DNA of 64,000 nucleotides from Cupriavidus sp. WKF15. Its GTDB lineage: Bacteria > Pseudomonadota > Gammaproteobacteria > Burkholderiales > Burkholderiaceae. The translations under genes and the position numbers were made by a program. The notes under the pieces are model-generated. The model was not told where the DNA came from, did not search any database, and saw only the letters and a program-made list of their open reading frames with translations. Shown here in pieces: positions 1 through 10,983 of the stretch. Location: contig NZ_CP119572.1 in assembly GCF_029278605.1 (NCBI RefSeq), forward strand, positions 1,612,001 through 1,676,000, given 5' to 3'. Position 1 is the stretch's first letter. The number at the start of each line of letters is the position of its first letter.

Positions 1-1245
1 CTCGCCAAACAGAATGGCGAACTGATTGACTGCTTGCCGCCAGGTGATAGGTGGCATCTTCCAATCCTTTTCGATGTTGCGCAAGGCCAGATACAGCAGT
101 TTGCTGGCGGCCTCGTCGCTGGGGAAGTGGCCGCGATTCTTGACGATCTTGCGCAACTGCATGTGCATGCTCTCGATGGCGTTTGTCGTATAGATGATTC
201 GACGCACCTCAGGCGGATAGACGAAGAAGGGAATCACCTGTTCCCATTGGCGCTGCCACATGGCCGCGACGGTAGGGAATTTGCGTCCCCACTCACTTCC
301 CGCAAAGGTGTCGAGCGCTGCGGCCGCCGCCTCGGCCGTGGCGGCCTGATAGATCGGCTTGAGCGCGGCAGCCAACGGCTTACGGTCCTTCCAGCTCGCC
401 AGATTCAGCGAATTGCGGATCAGATGCACGATGCAGGTCTGGATTTGCGCGGCCGGATAGACCGCCTCGATCGCCTCGGGGAAGCCGCGCAAGCCGTCGA
501 CCACCGCGATCAGGACGTCGTGCAAGCCGCGGTTCTTCAGTTCGTTGAAGACCTTCAGCCAGAACTTGGCGCCTTCGGTTTGCTCGATCCACAGACCTAG
601 CACTTCCTTGCGGCCGTCGGCGCGGATGCCCAGCGCCAGATAGACCGCCTTGTTCTTGACCGTGCCTTCGTCGCGAATCTTCAGTCGTAGCGCGTCAAAG
701 TACACGATCGGATACATGGCCTCGAGCGGGCGTTGCTGCCATTGCTCGACGTCAGCCAGCACCTCGTCGGTGACCGTGGAAATCAGATCGGGCGATACCT
801 GCAGCCCGTACAGCTCCAGCAGATGGCCCTGAATCTCGCGCACGCTCATGCCGCGCGCATACATGCTGATGACGTGGTCGTCGAAGCCAGGCAGCCGGCG
901 TTGATACTTGCCGACCAATTGGGGCTCGAACGTCGCCTGCCGATCGCGCGGAATATCCAGATTCAGCTCACCGTTGGGCGTCAGGACCGTCTTGGGGCTG
1001 GTGCCGTTGCGGTGGTTGCCGGTCTTGCCTTGCTCGGCCTCGTTATCCAGATGGTGACTCAACTCGGCGGCGAGCATACGCTCGGCCAACTGCTTCTTGA
1101 GCTGGCCGGCCAAGCCCGATTCGCCCAGGATCGACTCGGCATCCTTGCTCTGCACCTGGGCCAGCAGTTGATCGATCAGCTCATCGGGAAACAGCTTCGG
1201 TGCCTTCGGGTTCTTGCTCTTCTTGTTCACTGTCGTGTCGGTCAT
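1..1245 (-). CDS. IS256-family transposase (Mutator-like), C-terminus beyond the window
   Basis: DDE-type transposase catalysing cut-and-paste or copy-out transposition of its IS. The frame opens with ATG at 1245 (MTDTTVNKKSKN) and stays open to base 1, giving 415 residues. By comparison with the second copy only a few C-terminal residues are missing. Family landmarks are visible: MYARGMSVREIQ, the region around VYFDALRLKIR (first catalytic Asp), IAVVDGLRG (second Asp), IQTCIVHLIRNS, and IYTTNAIES before the C-terminal Glu region. It is clearly homologous to the 18243-19526 transposase but differs throughout, so the two are distinct IS types rather than copies of one element. No frameshift is seen in the visible part. 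Confidence 0.9.
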   Translation of the reverse strand, partial: MTDTTVNKKSKNPKAPKLFPDELIDQLLAQVQSKDAESILGESGLAGQLKKQLAERMLAAELSHHLDNEAEQGKTGNHRNGTSPKTVLTPNGELNLDIPRDRQATFEPQLVGKYQRRLPGFDDHVISMYARGMSVREIQGHLLELYGLQVSPDLISTVTDEVLADVEQWQQRPLEAMYPIVYFDALRLKIRDEGTVKNKAVYLALGIRADGRKEVLGLWIEQTEGAKFWLKVFNELKNRGLHDVLIAVVDGLRGFPEAIEAVYPAAQIQTCIVHLIRNSLNLASWKDRKPLAAALKPIYQAATAEAAAAALDTFAGSEWGRKFPTVAAMWQRQWEQVIPFFVYPPEVRRIIYTTNAIESMHMQLRKIVKNRGHFPSDEAASKLLYLALRNIEKDWKMPPITWRQAVNQFAILFGE

Positions 1246-1300
1246 TGGACGTTTCCGTAATCGTCTCATGACCTCGGCACACTAAAAATCTGACAGGCTC
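1..1300 (-). mobile_element. IS256-family insertion sequence, partial (runs off the left edge)
   Basis: The segment holds most of an IS256-family transposase on the minus strand plus the transposase-proximal terminal end. Read outward-in on the minus strand, the end starts near 1300 with GAGCCTGTC and continues through TTTTTAGTGTGCCGAGG (about 1272-1300). It resembles the terminal repeats of the second IS256-type copy at 18201-19570. The boundary lies about 15 bp beyond the smpB stop codon, so the element sits directly downstream of smpB without cutting it. The other end and any target duplication lie outside the window. Confidence 0.85.
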
Positions 1301-1315
1301 GGCAGGGCCGGCGGC

Positions 1316-1768
1316 TTATTCCTTGCCGCCGCCCTTCATGATGCGGGACTTCTCGCGCTGCCAGTCGCGCTGCTTCTCGGTTTCGCGCTTGTCGAAGAGC
1401 TTCTTGCCCTTGGCCAGGCCAATCTCGCATTTCACGCGGCCGCGCGTGTAGTGCAGGTTCAGCGGCACCAGCGTATAGCCGCGCTGCTCGACCTTGCCGA
1501 TCAGCTTCTTGATTTCGTCGGCCTTGAGCAGCAGCTTGCGCGTGCGCACCGGGTCCGGATTCACGTGCGTGGACGCGCTTTGCAGCGGGCTGATGTGGGC
1601 ACCGATCAGGTACATCTCGGCGTCGCGCACCACGACGTAGCCTTCCTTGATCTGCACGCGGCCCGCGCGAATCGCCTTGACTTCCCAGCCTTCCAGCACG
1701 ATGCCGGCCTCATATCGCTCTTCAATGAAGTAGTCGAAAAAGGCCTTCTTGTTATCTGCGATGGTCAT
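1316..1768 (-). CDS. smpB: SsrA-binding protein SmpB
   Basis: SmpB binds tmRNA (SsrA) and delivers it to stalled ribosomes for trans-translation. The 150-residue product has the usual family length. It opens with [20 protein letters not shown], has the OB-fold core with [11 protein letters not shown] and [17 protein letters not shown], and ends in the basic tail with [17 protein letters not shown] that enters the decoding centre. The coding sequence is complete although an IS256 element ends only about 15 bp after the stop, so the native 3' flank and terminator have probably been displaced. It is divergent from ratA across a 223-bp gap. Confidence 0.97.
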   Translation of the reverse strand: MTIADNKKAFFDYFIEERYEAGIVLEGWEVKAIRAGRVQIKEGYVVVRDAEMYLIGAHISPLQSASTHVNPDPVRTRKLLLKADEIKKLIGKVEQRGYTLVPLNLHYTRGRVKCEIGLAKGKKLFDKRETEKQRDWQREKSRIMKGGGKE

Positions 1769-1818
1769 GCGTGCGGGTCAGGGATGCGTAAGTGGAAAAT
1801 CTTGCCGGCAGGGCGGGT

Positions 1819-1837
1819 TCACTGACGGGCTCAGTGA
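1819..1837. promoter_or_regulatory. Small dyad in the smpB-ratA divergent gap
   Basis: TCACTGA and its exact complement TCAGTGA are separated by five bases. It lies 51 bp upstream of the smpB start and could be an operator or a 5' UTR hairpin. No regulator can be named from the sequence. Confidence 0.3.
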
Positions 1838-1991
1838 CAGGTGCCGCGGCGGGGATGCCGCGGACGCCTGCGTCGGCTAGAATCCCGATTTTAGCAAACC
1901 AGCCCCGGTACCGGTCCATGTCCGCGGCGCGCCAGCTCCGACAGGCGCGATATTGCAGTGCGGAATGACCGGATGCCCGATTTTCCCATTC

Positions 1992-2429
1992 ATGGCAGAC
2001 GTCCATAAATCCGTGCTGCTCGGCTATTCGGCCGCGCAGATGTTCGACCTGGTCACGCGCGTGGAGGATTACCCCAAGTTCCTCCCGTGGTGTGGCGGCG
2101 TTGAGGTGTTCGAGCAGACCGAGACCACGCTGGATGCAAAGATCCATATCCAGTTCAAGGGTATCCAGCAGTTCTTTCACACGCGCAATACGCAGGAGCG
2201 GCCCACGCGCATCGACATGACTTTTGCCGATGGGCCGTTCAAGACGTTCAATGGCTCGTGGCGATTTACGCCGCTGCGCGAGAACGCCTGCAAGATCGAA
2301 TTCCACCTGCACTACGAATTCTCCAGCCTGCTGATCGAGAAGATTATCGGCCCGGTATTCAGCATGATCGCGAATACCTTCGTGGATGCCTTCGTCAAGC
2401 GCGCCGAGGTGGTCTATGGTGCCAGCTGA
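1992..2429 (+). CDS. ratA: RatA-type START-domain protein (type II toxin RatA / COQ10 family)
   Basis: 145 residues, one polyketide-cyclase/START domain. The family includes Coq10-like ubiquinone-binding proteins and E. coli RatA, reported to interfere with 70S ribosome association. The start was set at MADVHKSVLLGYSA because family members begin there; an upstream in-frame start at 1953 would add an unlikely 13 residues. Visible signatures are MFDLVTRVEDYPKFLPWCGG at the N-terminus and FSMIANTFVDAFVKRAEVVYG in the C-terminal helix. It overlaps ratB, a conserved pair next to smpB in beta- and gamma-proteobacteria. The physiological role (toxin or quinone chaperone) cannot be decided from sequence. 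Confidence 0.9.
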   Translation: MADVHKSVLLGYSAAQMFDLVTRVEDYPKFLPWCGGVEVFEQTETTLDAKIHIQFKGIQQFFHTRNTQERPTRIDMTFADGPFKTFNGSWRFTPLRENACKIEFHLHYEFSSLLIEKIIGPVFSMIANTFVDAFVKRAEVVYGAS

Positions 2430-2763
2430 TGCCGCGCCGGCCATGGTACGCATCTCGGTGTGCTACGCGAAGCCGGATTCGGTTTTCCTGAAGGAGCTCG
2501 ATGTGCCGGCGGGCACCACGATCGCCGCAGCCATCGTCGGCTCGGGCTTGCAGCAGGCTTGTCCCGAAGTGGATCCGTCGACGATGCGCGTCGGCATCTA
2601 CGGCAAGCTCAAGACACCCGATACCGTCGTGCGCGCAGGGGACCGCGTCGAAGTCTATCGGCCCCTGACTGCGGATCCAAAAACGGCCCGGCGCCGGCGC
2701 GTGCAGAAGACGCGCGAGAGCGGAACGCGCGAAGGGCAGAAATGGCTGCGCGGCGGCGGCTGA
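2416..2763 (+). CDS. ratB: RnfH-family ubiquitin-fold protein (RatB)
   Basis: 115-residue beta-grasp protein of the RnfH/UPF0125 family, the usual partner of ratA. The core MVRISVCYAKPDSVFLKELD, GIYGKLKTPDTVVRAGDRVE and VYRPLTADPKTARRRR matches the family, ending in a basic tail. The start is chosen at 2416, inside the ratA 3' end (14-bp overlap, suggesting translational coupling). An alternative start at 2443 would begin directly at MVRISVC. The gene is convergent with the next one, 37 bp away. Confidence 0.85.
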   Translation: MVPADAAPAMVRISVCYAKPDSVFLKELDVPAGTTIAAAIVGSGLQQACPEVDPSTMRVGIYGKLKTPDTVVRAGDRVEVYRPLTADPKTARRRRVQKTRESGTREGQKWLRGGG

Positions 2764-2800
2764 ACTCCATGCCGGCCAGACCCGGTGTGCGGTACGGGCC

Positions 2801-3319
2801 TTAGCCGCAATCCTTCTCGATGGTGGCGTTCGTTTTCAGGATCTCGGCCTGGCGCTGTTCGCCGCCCAGATACTGCACGCCGCCGTCGGCGGTCATGACG
2901 CCGGTACGCGCGCCCTGCTGCAGGCCCTGCGCGTAGTTGCGCAGCTGGGTGCAGCGCGTGGCGCGCTCGTTGGCCTCCGCCTCTTTCTGTGCTTCCTTGG
3001 ACGCTGCCTCGAGCCGCTCTGCGCGGCGCTTCTGGAACGCTTCCTCGGCCGTGGGGGCGGGCGCTGCGGCCGGCTTCACCGTGGCAGGCTTCGCCGGGAC
3101 GCCTTCGGCATTGGCGGGTGCGGCCTCGACCGGCCTGTATTCGCCGGAAGGCTGTCCGGGCGCCTTCAGAATGCGCGTGACGGAAGGCGGCGGGGGCACG
3201 TCGCTGTACACCATGCGCCCACTGGCATCGCGCCATTGCCACTGGGCGGAGGCCGATGCCGGCACGGTGGCGAGGGCGGCGGCGAGCAGCGAAAGCGACA
3301 GCGCGGACGAACGGATCAT
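2801..3319 (-). CDS. DUF4124-domain exported protein
   Basis: 172 residues. The signal peptide MIRSSALSLSLLAAALATVP is followed by a likely ASA cleavage site, then the DUF4124 motif QWQWRDASGRMVYSDVPPP. After it comes a Pro/Ala-rich linker and an Ala/Glu/Arg-rich segment (about residues 95-130) likely to form a coiled coil. The C-terminus has two Cys residues (RCTQLRNYAQG and the final KDCG). DUF4124 proteins are common in beta-proteobacteria, and no biochemical role is established. The start at 3319 is preferred over the long upstream extension because it creates the signal peptide. Confidence 0.85.
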   Translation of the reverse strand: MIRSSALSLSLLAAALATVPASASAQWQWRDASGRMVYSDVPPPPSVTRILKAPGQPSGEYRPVEAAPANAEGVPAKPATVKPAAAPAPTAEEAFQKRRAERLEAASKEAQKEAEANERATRCTQLRNYAQGLQQGARTGVMTADGGVQYLGGEQRQAEILKTNATIEKDCG

Positions 3320-3422
3320 GGCTGGGTGCAGGAAGTGTCTGGACGATTTTAGGCGGCCGGCGACGGCTCGCCAGTACCGGCCGGACGTCAATGATGTGAC
3401 CCCGGCGGCATCGAGTGCAAGT

Positions 3423-4391
3423 CTACGCAGACTTGTCGCTGGCGTGCAAGCGGACAGACCAGGCGACGCCGGCCATGAGCAGGGCGATGGCGGCAATTTC
3501 CAGCAACCGCGGCCAGCGGTGATCGAACACAAACCCGTATGCCAGCGCGAATAGCGTCTCGAACACGATCATCTGGCCGGAAAGCGTCAGTGGCAGCCGG
3601 CGGCTGGCAATGTTCCACAGGTTGTTGCCAATCAGCGACGCTCCCAACGCCACGGCGGTGTTGATCATCCAGAACCATTGCCAGTCGCGTCCGCTGCCGG
3701 GGGCGCTGAGCACGTCGCCCGCCATCAGCCAGCCCGCCACGGCGAGCACGGCGGAGACCGCGCCGGTCGACAGCCCGTACAGCGCCGACCATTCATTGCC
3801 GCTGTAGTGCGGGTTGCGCTGCAGGTAGCGCGCGTTGTCCACGGCATACAGCGTCCAGCAGACCAGCGCGCCGGCCGCGCAGGCCACGCCCGCGAGTTTC
3901 TGCCAGACGGGCCGGGCCATGGTGCCGGCGGCGGACGCGTGGGCGCTCTGGCCGCCGCCGAACAGGTCGATGTTGATGCAGGCAATGCCGGCCGCGACCA
4001 CCAGCAGCGGCCAGATCAGCCTGGACAGCGGCGCCGCCCCATGGTCGCGCCGGCCCATGATAGTCACGGAGATCGGCAGGATGCCAATGATCAGCGAGGT
4101 CGGGCCTACCCCGGCCAGTTGCACGCCAAAGGCCAGCAGCACGTAATACAGCAGGTTGCCGGTGAAGGCCTGGCGCAGCAGCGCCAAGCAGTCGGCGCGC
4201 GTGAGCTTGCGCGCAATGCGCTTTATCAGGGGCAGGGCGGCGATGAGCGCGACCAGCCCGTAGGCCAGGTAGCGCCCGATGGCGAGCTCCCATGGGGAGA
4301 ATGCCGGCAGCAGCTTGGGCGCGATGAATACCATGCCCCAGAACGCGCCCGCCAGCAGTCCGCACAGTACGCCGATGCCCATTGCTGCCAC
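3423..4391 (-). CDS. EamA/DMT-family membrane transporter
   Basis: 322-residue integral membrane protein with about ten hydrophobic helices arranged as two EamA repeats, typical of drug/metabolite exporters at the inner membrane. The first helix is GIGVLCGLLAGAFWGMVFIA; ISVTIMGRR is a conserved loop between the helices of the first half. The substrate cannot be inferred. The gene is divergent from guaB (113-bp gap), so the two may share a regulatory region, but nothing ties its function to purine synthesis. Two close ATG starts (4391 and 4382) are possible. Confidence 0.85.
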   Translation of the reverse strand: MAAMGIGVLCGLLAGAFWGMVFIAPKLLPAFSPWELAIGRYLAYGLVALIAALPLIKRIARKLTRADCLALLRQAFTGNLLYYVLLAFGVQLAGVGPTSLIIGILPISVTIMGRRDHGAAPLSRLIWPLLVVAAGIACINIDLFGGGQSAHASAAGTMARPVWQKLAGVACAAGALVCWTLYAVDNARYLQRNPHYSGNEWSALYGLSTGAVSAVLAVAGWLMAGDVLSAPGSGRDWQWFWMINTAVALGASLIGNNLWNIASRRLPLTLSGQMIVFETLFALAYGFVFDHRWPRLLEIAAIALLMAGVAWSVRLHASDKSA

Positions 4392-4472
4392 TTTTCGAAG
4401 AAAAAGACGTCGAGCATAGCAGAGACCGTCGTGCGCGGGCGTTTGCGGCGCATCAAGGTGCGCGCATTCCTG

Positions 4473-5968
<1,496 letters not shown>

Positions 5969-6005
5969 CCCGCGCGGCGGGCCTGCCGAGCCAGGTGCCA
6001 GGCAT

Positions 6006-6027
6006 CCCGGCAGGCAAGCCTGCCGGG
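6006..6027 (+). other. Intercistronic stem-loop after guaB
   Basis: CCCGGCAGGC and GCCTGCCGGG face each other across AA, a nearly perfect hairpin in the 76-bp gap after guaB. There is no U-tract, so it is more likely an mRNA stability or attenuation element than a simple terminator. Confidence 0.45.
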
Positions 6028-6044
6028 CCTGCTGAGGAACGCTC

Positions 6045-6642
6045 ATGAAGGTACTGCTGCGAGCCGTGCTGTTCTTCGACGCCTTGCTCGACCTGCTGCT
6101 CGGCGTGCTGCTGCTGATGTCGCCGTTCACCACGTTGTACGCGGCCCTGCAACTGCCGCAGCCGCAACCGGCGCTGTTCGGACAGCTGCTGGGCGTGGCG
6201 CTGATCGGCCTGGCCTGGCTGCTGTGGCATGCCACCTTCAACGGGCAGATGACGGTGACGGTGGCGCGCACCGCCGGCTACGTCAACCTGGCCAGCGCGC
6301 TGCTGATCCTCTCCTGGCTGGTGTTCCTGGAACTGCCGCTCGAAGGCGCCGGCAAGGTCTGGGTGCCCGTACTGGTAGTCATGCTTGGCTTCTTCGCGCT
6401 GGTGCAGATACCGGCGGCCAAGCGCGTACGCAACCGCGAGCGGCAGCAGAAGGCAGAACGAGAGCTGCAGCAGGCCACCGAAGCCAACAATTCGCGCACG
6501 CAACCCGGCGCTGTGCGCCGCGCGCAAACATCGACATTCCCCGACAACCGGCGCGAGCCGGTCATCACGCCGCCGCCCGGCTACGGACCGGGCACGGAAG
6601 TGACAACCGAACCCGAACCGGAAGATACGCCACCCGCCCATC

Positions 6643-6668
<26 letters not shown>
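6045..6668 (+). CDS. Small integral membrane protein between guaB and guaA
   Basis: 207 residues, family not recognised. Four hydrophobic stretches are visible at about residues 5-30, 45-62, 73-98 and 101-122. After them comes a long, polar tail rich in Arg, Gln, Thr and Pro (123-207), probably cytoplasmic. The 3' end overlaps the start of guaA by 26 bp, implying translational coupling and a single guaB-orf-guaA transcript. A sensing or scaffolding role in GMP synthesis is possible but unsupported; it may only be a conserved passenger. Confidence 0.8.
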
Positions 6669-8262
<1,594 letters not shown>

Positions 8263-8478
8263 ATTCGGGTCCTTCGGTGACTATCGCCGGCCAGCGGAAC
8301 AAGTTGGCGGTAGAACCCGGAGGCCGGATTTATCGGGACCAGCTTAACGAGATCACCGCTGAGGCGGTCCAGTTGAACGGCTTGCCATGTTCGTCGTATC
8401 AGCTGACCCCATTCCCGTGCAGATGCGGGGACTTGGCGCACAAACCAAGGGAACGGGATACACGTTCCTGGTTACATC

Positions 8479-9720
8479 TCAGGATGCAAAGCGCATGGGA
8501 TCGTAAGGCAGGGGATCAATGTAGGGCGGCTCGCCGTCGATCAGTTCGGCGAGCAAGCGCGCTGTGACCGGTCCCAGCGTGAAGCCCTGATGGCCGTGCC
8601 CAAAGTGGAACCAGAGGCCTTGATGGCGCGGGGCCCGACCTATGACGGGCTTCATATCGGCCACGCAGGGGCGTGCGCCGAGCCACGGCTGCGCTTCGAC
8701 TGGAGGCCCCAGCCGCACCAGTTCGCGCGCGTAGTTTTCGGCACGCCCCAACTGAACGGGCGTCGGCGGCGCGTCGCGGAGGGCAAACTCCGCGCCCGTG
8801 GTCAGGCGCAGGCCGCGTTGCATCGGTGCTAGCATGACGCCGTTCTCGACGTCGAGCACCGGCAGTCGCGGCATCGGCTCGGCCGCATAGTGGCGGTGGT
8901 AGCCGCGCTTGACGAATAGCGGAAAGCGATAGCCGAGCGTCTCGATCAGGGCCGAGGCCCATGGGCCGAGTGCGATCACCACGTGTGCTGCGCTGAGCTG
9001 GCCGTCTTCGGTGGCCACGGTCCAGCCGGCGCCGGCCGGTTTCAGCGTCGTGGCGTCGCCGCGGCGGAATTCGCCGCCCATGCGCTCGAACAGCGCGGCA
9101 TAGCGGGTGACAAGTTCCCCGGGGTCGGCGACCGTCCAGGGATCGCGCCAATGGATCGCGCCGGCGAGCCGTCCATGCAGGGCCGGCTCCGTGGCAGACG
9201 CGCCAGCCTGGTCAAGCGCCTGCCAATCCAGGTCGTGCACGCGGGCGACGGCGCTTGCCTCGTGCGCCGCCCGGTCGAATGCCTGTGCCGTGCGGTAGGC
9301 CTGCAGCCAACCCGACTTGCGCACCAGGTCTTGCGCGCCGGCGAGTGTGATCAGTCGCTCGTGCTCGCTCAGGCAGTGGCGGATCAGTGCGCTGTAGGCC
9401 GTGACGATCGGGGCATAGCGATCGGGCGCCGACTCGCGCCAGTAACGCATCAGCGTCGGTGCCAGACGTGCCAGCGCGCCCGGATGGTAGTGCACATCGT
9501 TGCCCTGGCGCAGTGCCACGCGCAGGATCGCCTGCCACTCGCGCGGAAAGGCATAGGGCTGCACCGCTTCTCGCTGGATGATGCCGGCGTTGCCGTAGGA
9601 AGTTTCCCTGCCGGGTGCCTGGCGATCGACCAGCATCACCGCATGGCCGCGCTGGCGCAGTGCCAACGCCGTGCATACGCCCACCATGCCGGCGCCGAGT
9701 ACCACAATGTCCTTTGTCAT
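8479..9720 (-). CDS. FAD-dependent D-amino-acid dehydrogenase-like oxidoreductase (DadA family)
   Basis: 413 residues from ATG 9720, chosen because MTKDIVVLGAGMVGVCTALA places the Rossmann GxGxxG at the N-terminus. The C-terminal FAD-contacting region contains FHFGHGHQGFTLGPVTARLL, typical of DadA/glycine-oxidase-type enzymes (DAO superfamily). These enzymes oxidatively deaminate D- or N-substituted amino acids and pass electrons to the respiratory chain. The gene lies in a block with a LysR regulator, Bug receptor, amidase and ACC deaminase. A copy of the dyad found upstream of the LysR gene also occurs upstream of this gene at 9874-9892. The substrate is unknown. Confidence 0.8.
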   Translation of the reverse strand: MTKDIVVLGAGMVGVCTALALRQRGHAVMLVDRQAPGRETSYGNAGIIQREAVQPYAFPREWQAILRVALRQGNDVHYHPGALARLAPTLMRYWRESAPDRYAPIVTAYSALIRHCLSEHERLITLAGAQDLVRKSGWLQAYRTAQAFDRAAHEASAVARVHDLDWQALDQAGASATEPALHGRLAGAIHWRDPWTVADPGELVTRYAALFERMGGEFRRGDATTLKPAGAGWTVATEDGQLSAAHVVIALGPWASALIETLGYRFPLFVKRGYHRHYAAEPMPRLPVLDVENGVMLAPMQRGLRLTTGAEFALRDAPPTPVQLGRAENYARELVRLGPPVEAQPWLGARPCVADMKPVIGRAPRHQGLWFHFGHGHQGFTLGPVTARLLAELIDGEPPYIDPLPYDPMRFAS

Positions 9721-9873
9721 GCCGTCTTTGCTGTCATCCAAGGGTGCCGGTGCCGGCAACGAGGTCGGGTCACGGCGGACCAGCAGTGATGCTGGCCATA
9801 GGGACCAGGTTCAGATTCTCCATGCCGCGCGAGTCAAAGGGAATATGCTTGCGCGGCATTTAACGGAACGATC

Positions 9874-9892
9874 GATTGCAATTTCGGCAATC
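9874..9892. promoter_or_regulatory. Candidate LysR operator, copy 1
   Basis: GATTGC and GCAATC are separated by seven bases (19 bp total). Fifteen of 19 positions equal the copy at 10856-10874. It overlaps the 3' end of the LysR gene and sits about 155 bp upstream of the oxidoreductase start. Confidence 0.5.
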
Positions 9893-10814
9893 AGCCGCTG
9901 CCGACGCCAGTGATGCTCTGCACCAACTGCTGGACGAAGGCGCGCGCGGCAGGGGGCAAGTTGCGCTTGGCCAGGGTCTGGATCTCGATGTAGCGCTCGT
10001 TCATTTCCCGGTCGCGCAACGGCACGGCGGCGATTGTGCCGGCTTTCAGCCGCCCTCGTACCGATAGTTCTCCATAGAAGCTGATGGCGCCGCCGCCGGC
10101 CACGACGAAGCTCACGAGCGCATCGAGATGGTTGCTCGAGAATACCGTCTGGTAGTGCAGGCCCTGCCGGCTGCAGCTCGTGTCAAGCAACTGCCGCAAC
10201 GAGCTGTCCTTGGGCGGCAGCGCGAGCGGATGGGCAATGACTTGCGACAGCGAGACCTGGCGCTGCCCGGCGAGCGGATGGTCCGGTGCCATGATGGCGA
10301 GCACGGGCGCGGGGTGGCGAAGTTCCACCTCGATCTCCCGCTCGGGCAGCCCGCTCAGCGTGACGCCGATATCGGCCTCGCCGTCCCGGATTCGCCGGGC
10401 GACATCGCCCTGCGGGCAAACGTCAAGATCGAAGCGAATCCCCATGTGCTCTTCCCTGAACCTCGCCGCGAGGGTCGGCAGAAACTCGTGGGCGAGGCCC
10501 TCGACACTGGCCAGGCGCACCCGTCCCGCGCGCAGGCCACGCAGCGCCTGGATGTCGCCTGTGACGCGCTCGATGTCCTGCTGCGAGCGCTTGGCGAATG
10601 CCGCCAGCAACTCTCCGGCGGCATTAGGGGCGAGCCCCCGCGCGCGCCGGTCGAACAGCAGGGTGTCAAGTTCATCCTCAAGCTTGGCGATCTGCCGGCT
10701 GACCGCTGACGGGGCCACATTCAGCTTCAGCGCCGCGTCCTTGACCGAGCCGGTGCGCACCACTTCGAGGAAGTAGCGGACGGCGGTTTCCTGAAGGATG
10801 CGATAGGAGGACAT
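9891..10814 (-). CDS. LysR-family transcriptional regulator
   Basis: 307 residues. The N-terminal winged helix-turn-helix lies at about residues 12-65 (TGSVKDAALKLNVAPSAVSR, then LEDELDTLLFDRRARGLAPN), followed by the periplasmic-binding-like effector domain. It is divergent from the Bug receptor gene (169-bp gap) and upstream of the oxidoreductase on the same strand. The 19-bp dyad present at both ends of this gene suggests that it controls both neighbours and itself. The inducer is unknown; a ligand carried by the adjacent receptor would be the simplest guess. Confidence 0.88.
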   Translation of the reverse strand: MSSYRILQETAVRYFLEVVRTGSVKDAALKLNVAPSAVSRQIAKLEDELDTLLFDRRARGLAPNAAGELLAAFAKRSQQDIERVTGDIQALRGLRAGRVRLASVEGLAHEFLPTLAARFREEHMGIRFDLDVCPQGDVARRIRDGEADIGVTLSGLPEREIEVELRHPAPVLAIMAPDHPLAGQRQVSLSQVIAHPLALPPKDSSLRQLLDTSCSRQGLHYQTVFSSNHLDALVSFVVAGGGAISFYGELSVRGRLKAGTIAAVPLRDREMNERYIEIQTLAKRNLPPAARAFVQQLVQSITGVGSG

Positions 10815-10855
10815 AGGGGAGGCTGGGAATTACAGTGGGCAAGTTCAATTCTATG

Positions 10856-10874
10856 GATTGCCGAATCGGCAATC
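10856..10874. promoter_or_regulatory. Candidate LysR operator, copy 2 (perfect dyad)
   Basis: GATTGCCGA, one A, then TCGGCAATC: 9-bp perfect arms around a single base. It lies in the divergent gap between the LysR gene and the Bug receptor gene, 41 bp upstream of the LysR start. It shares GATTGC and TCGGCAATC with copy 1. Confidence 0.6.
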
Positions 10875-10983
10875 AAATATTCGAAACATTGCCACGGATT
10901 CGGACTGACGAGATCGTAGGATAGTGACACACGGCGCGCCGCCCGTCGCCTGTGCCGGTTCCTAACCCTGCTGGAGCAAAACG

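Noticed and set aside
4443..4448. TTGCGG as -35 box of the guaB promoter
   Set aside because: It is 24 bp from the TATAAT, too far for a sigma-70 promoter.
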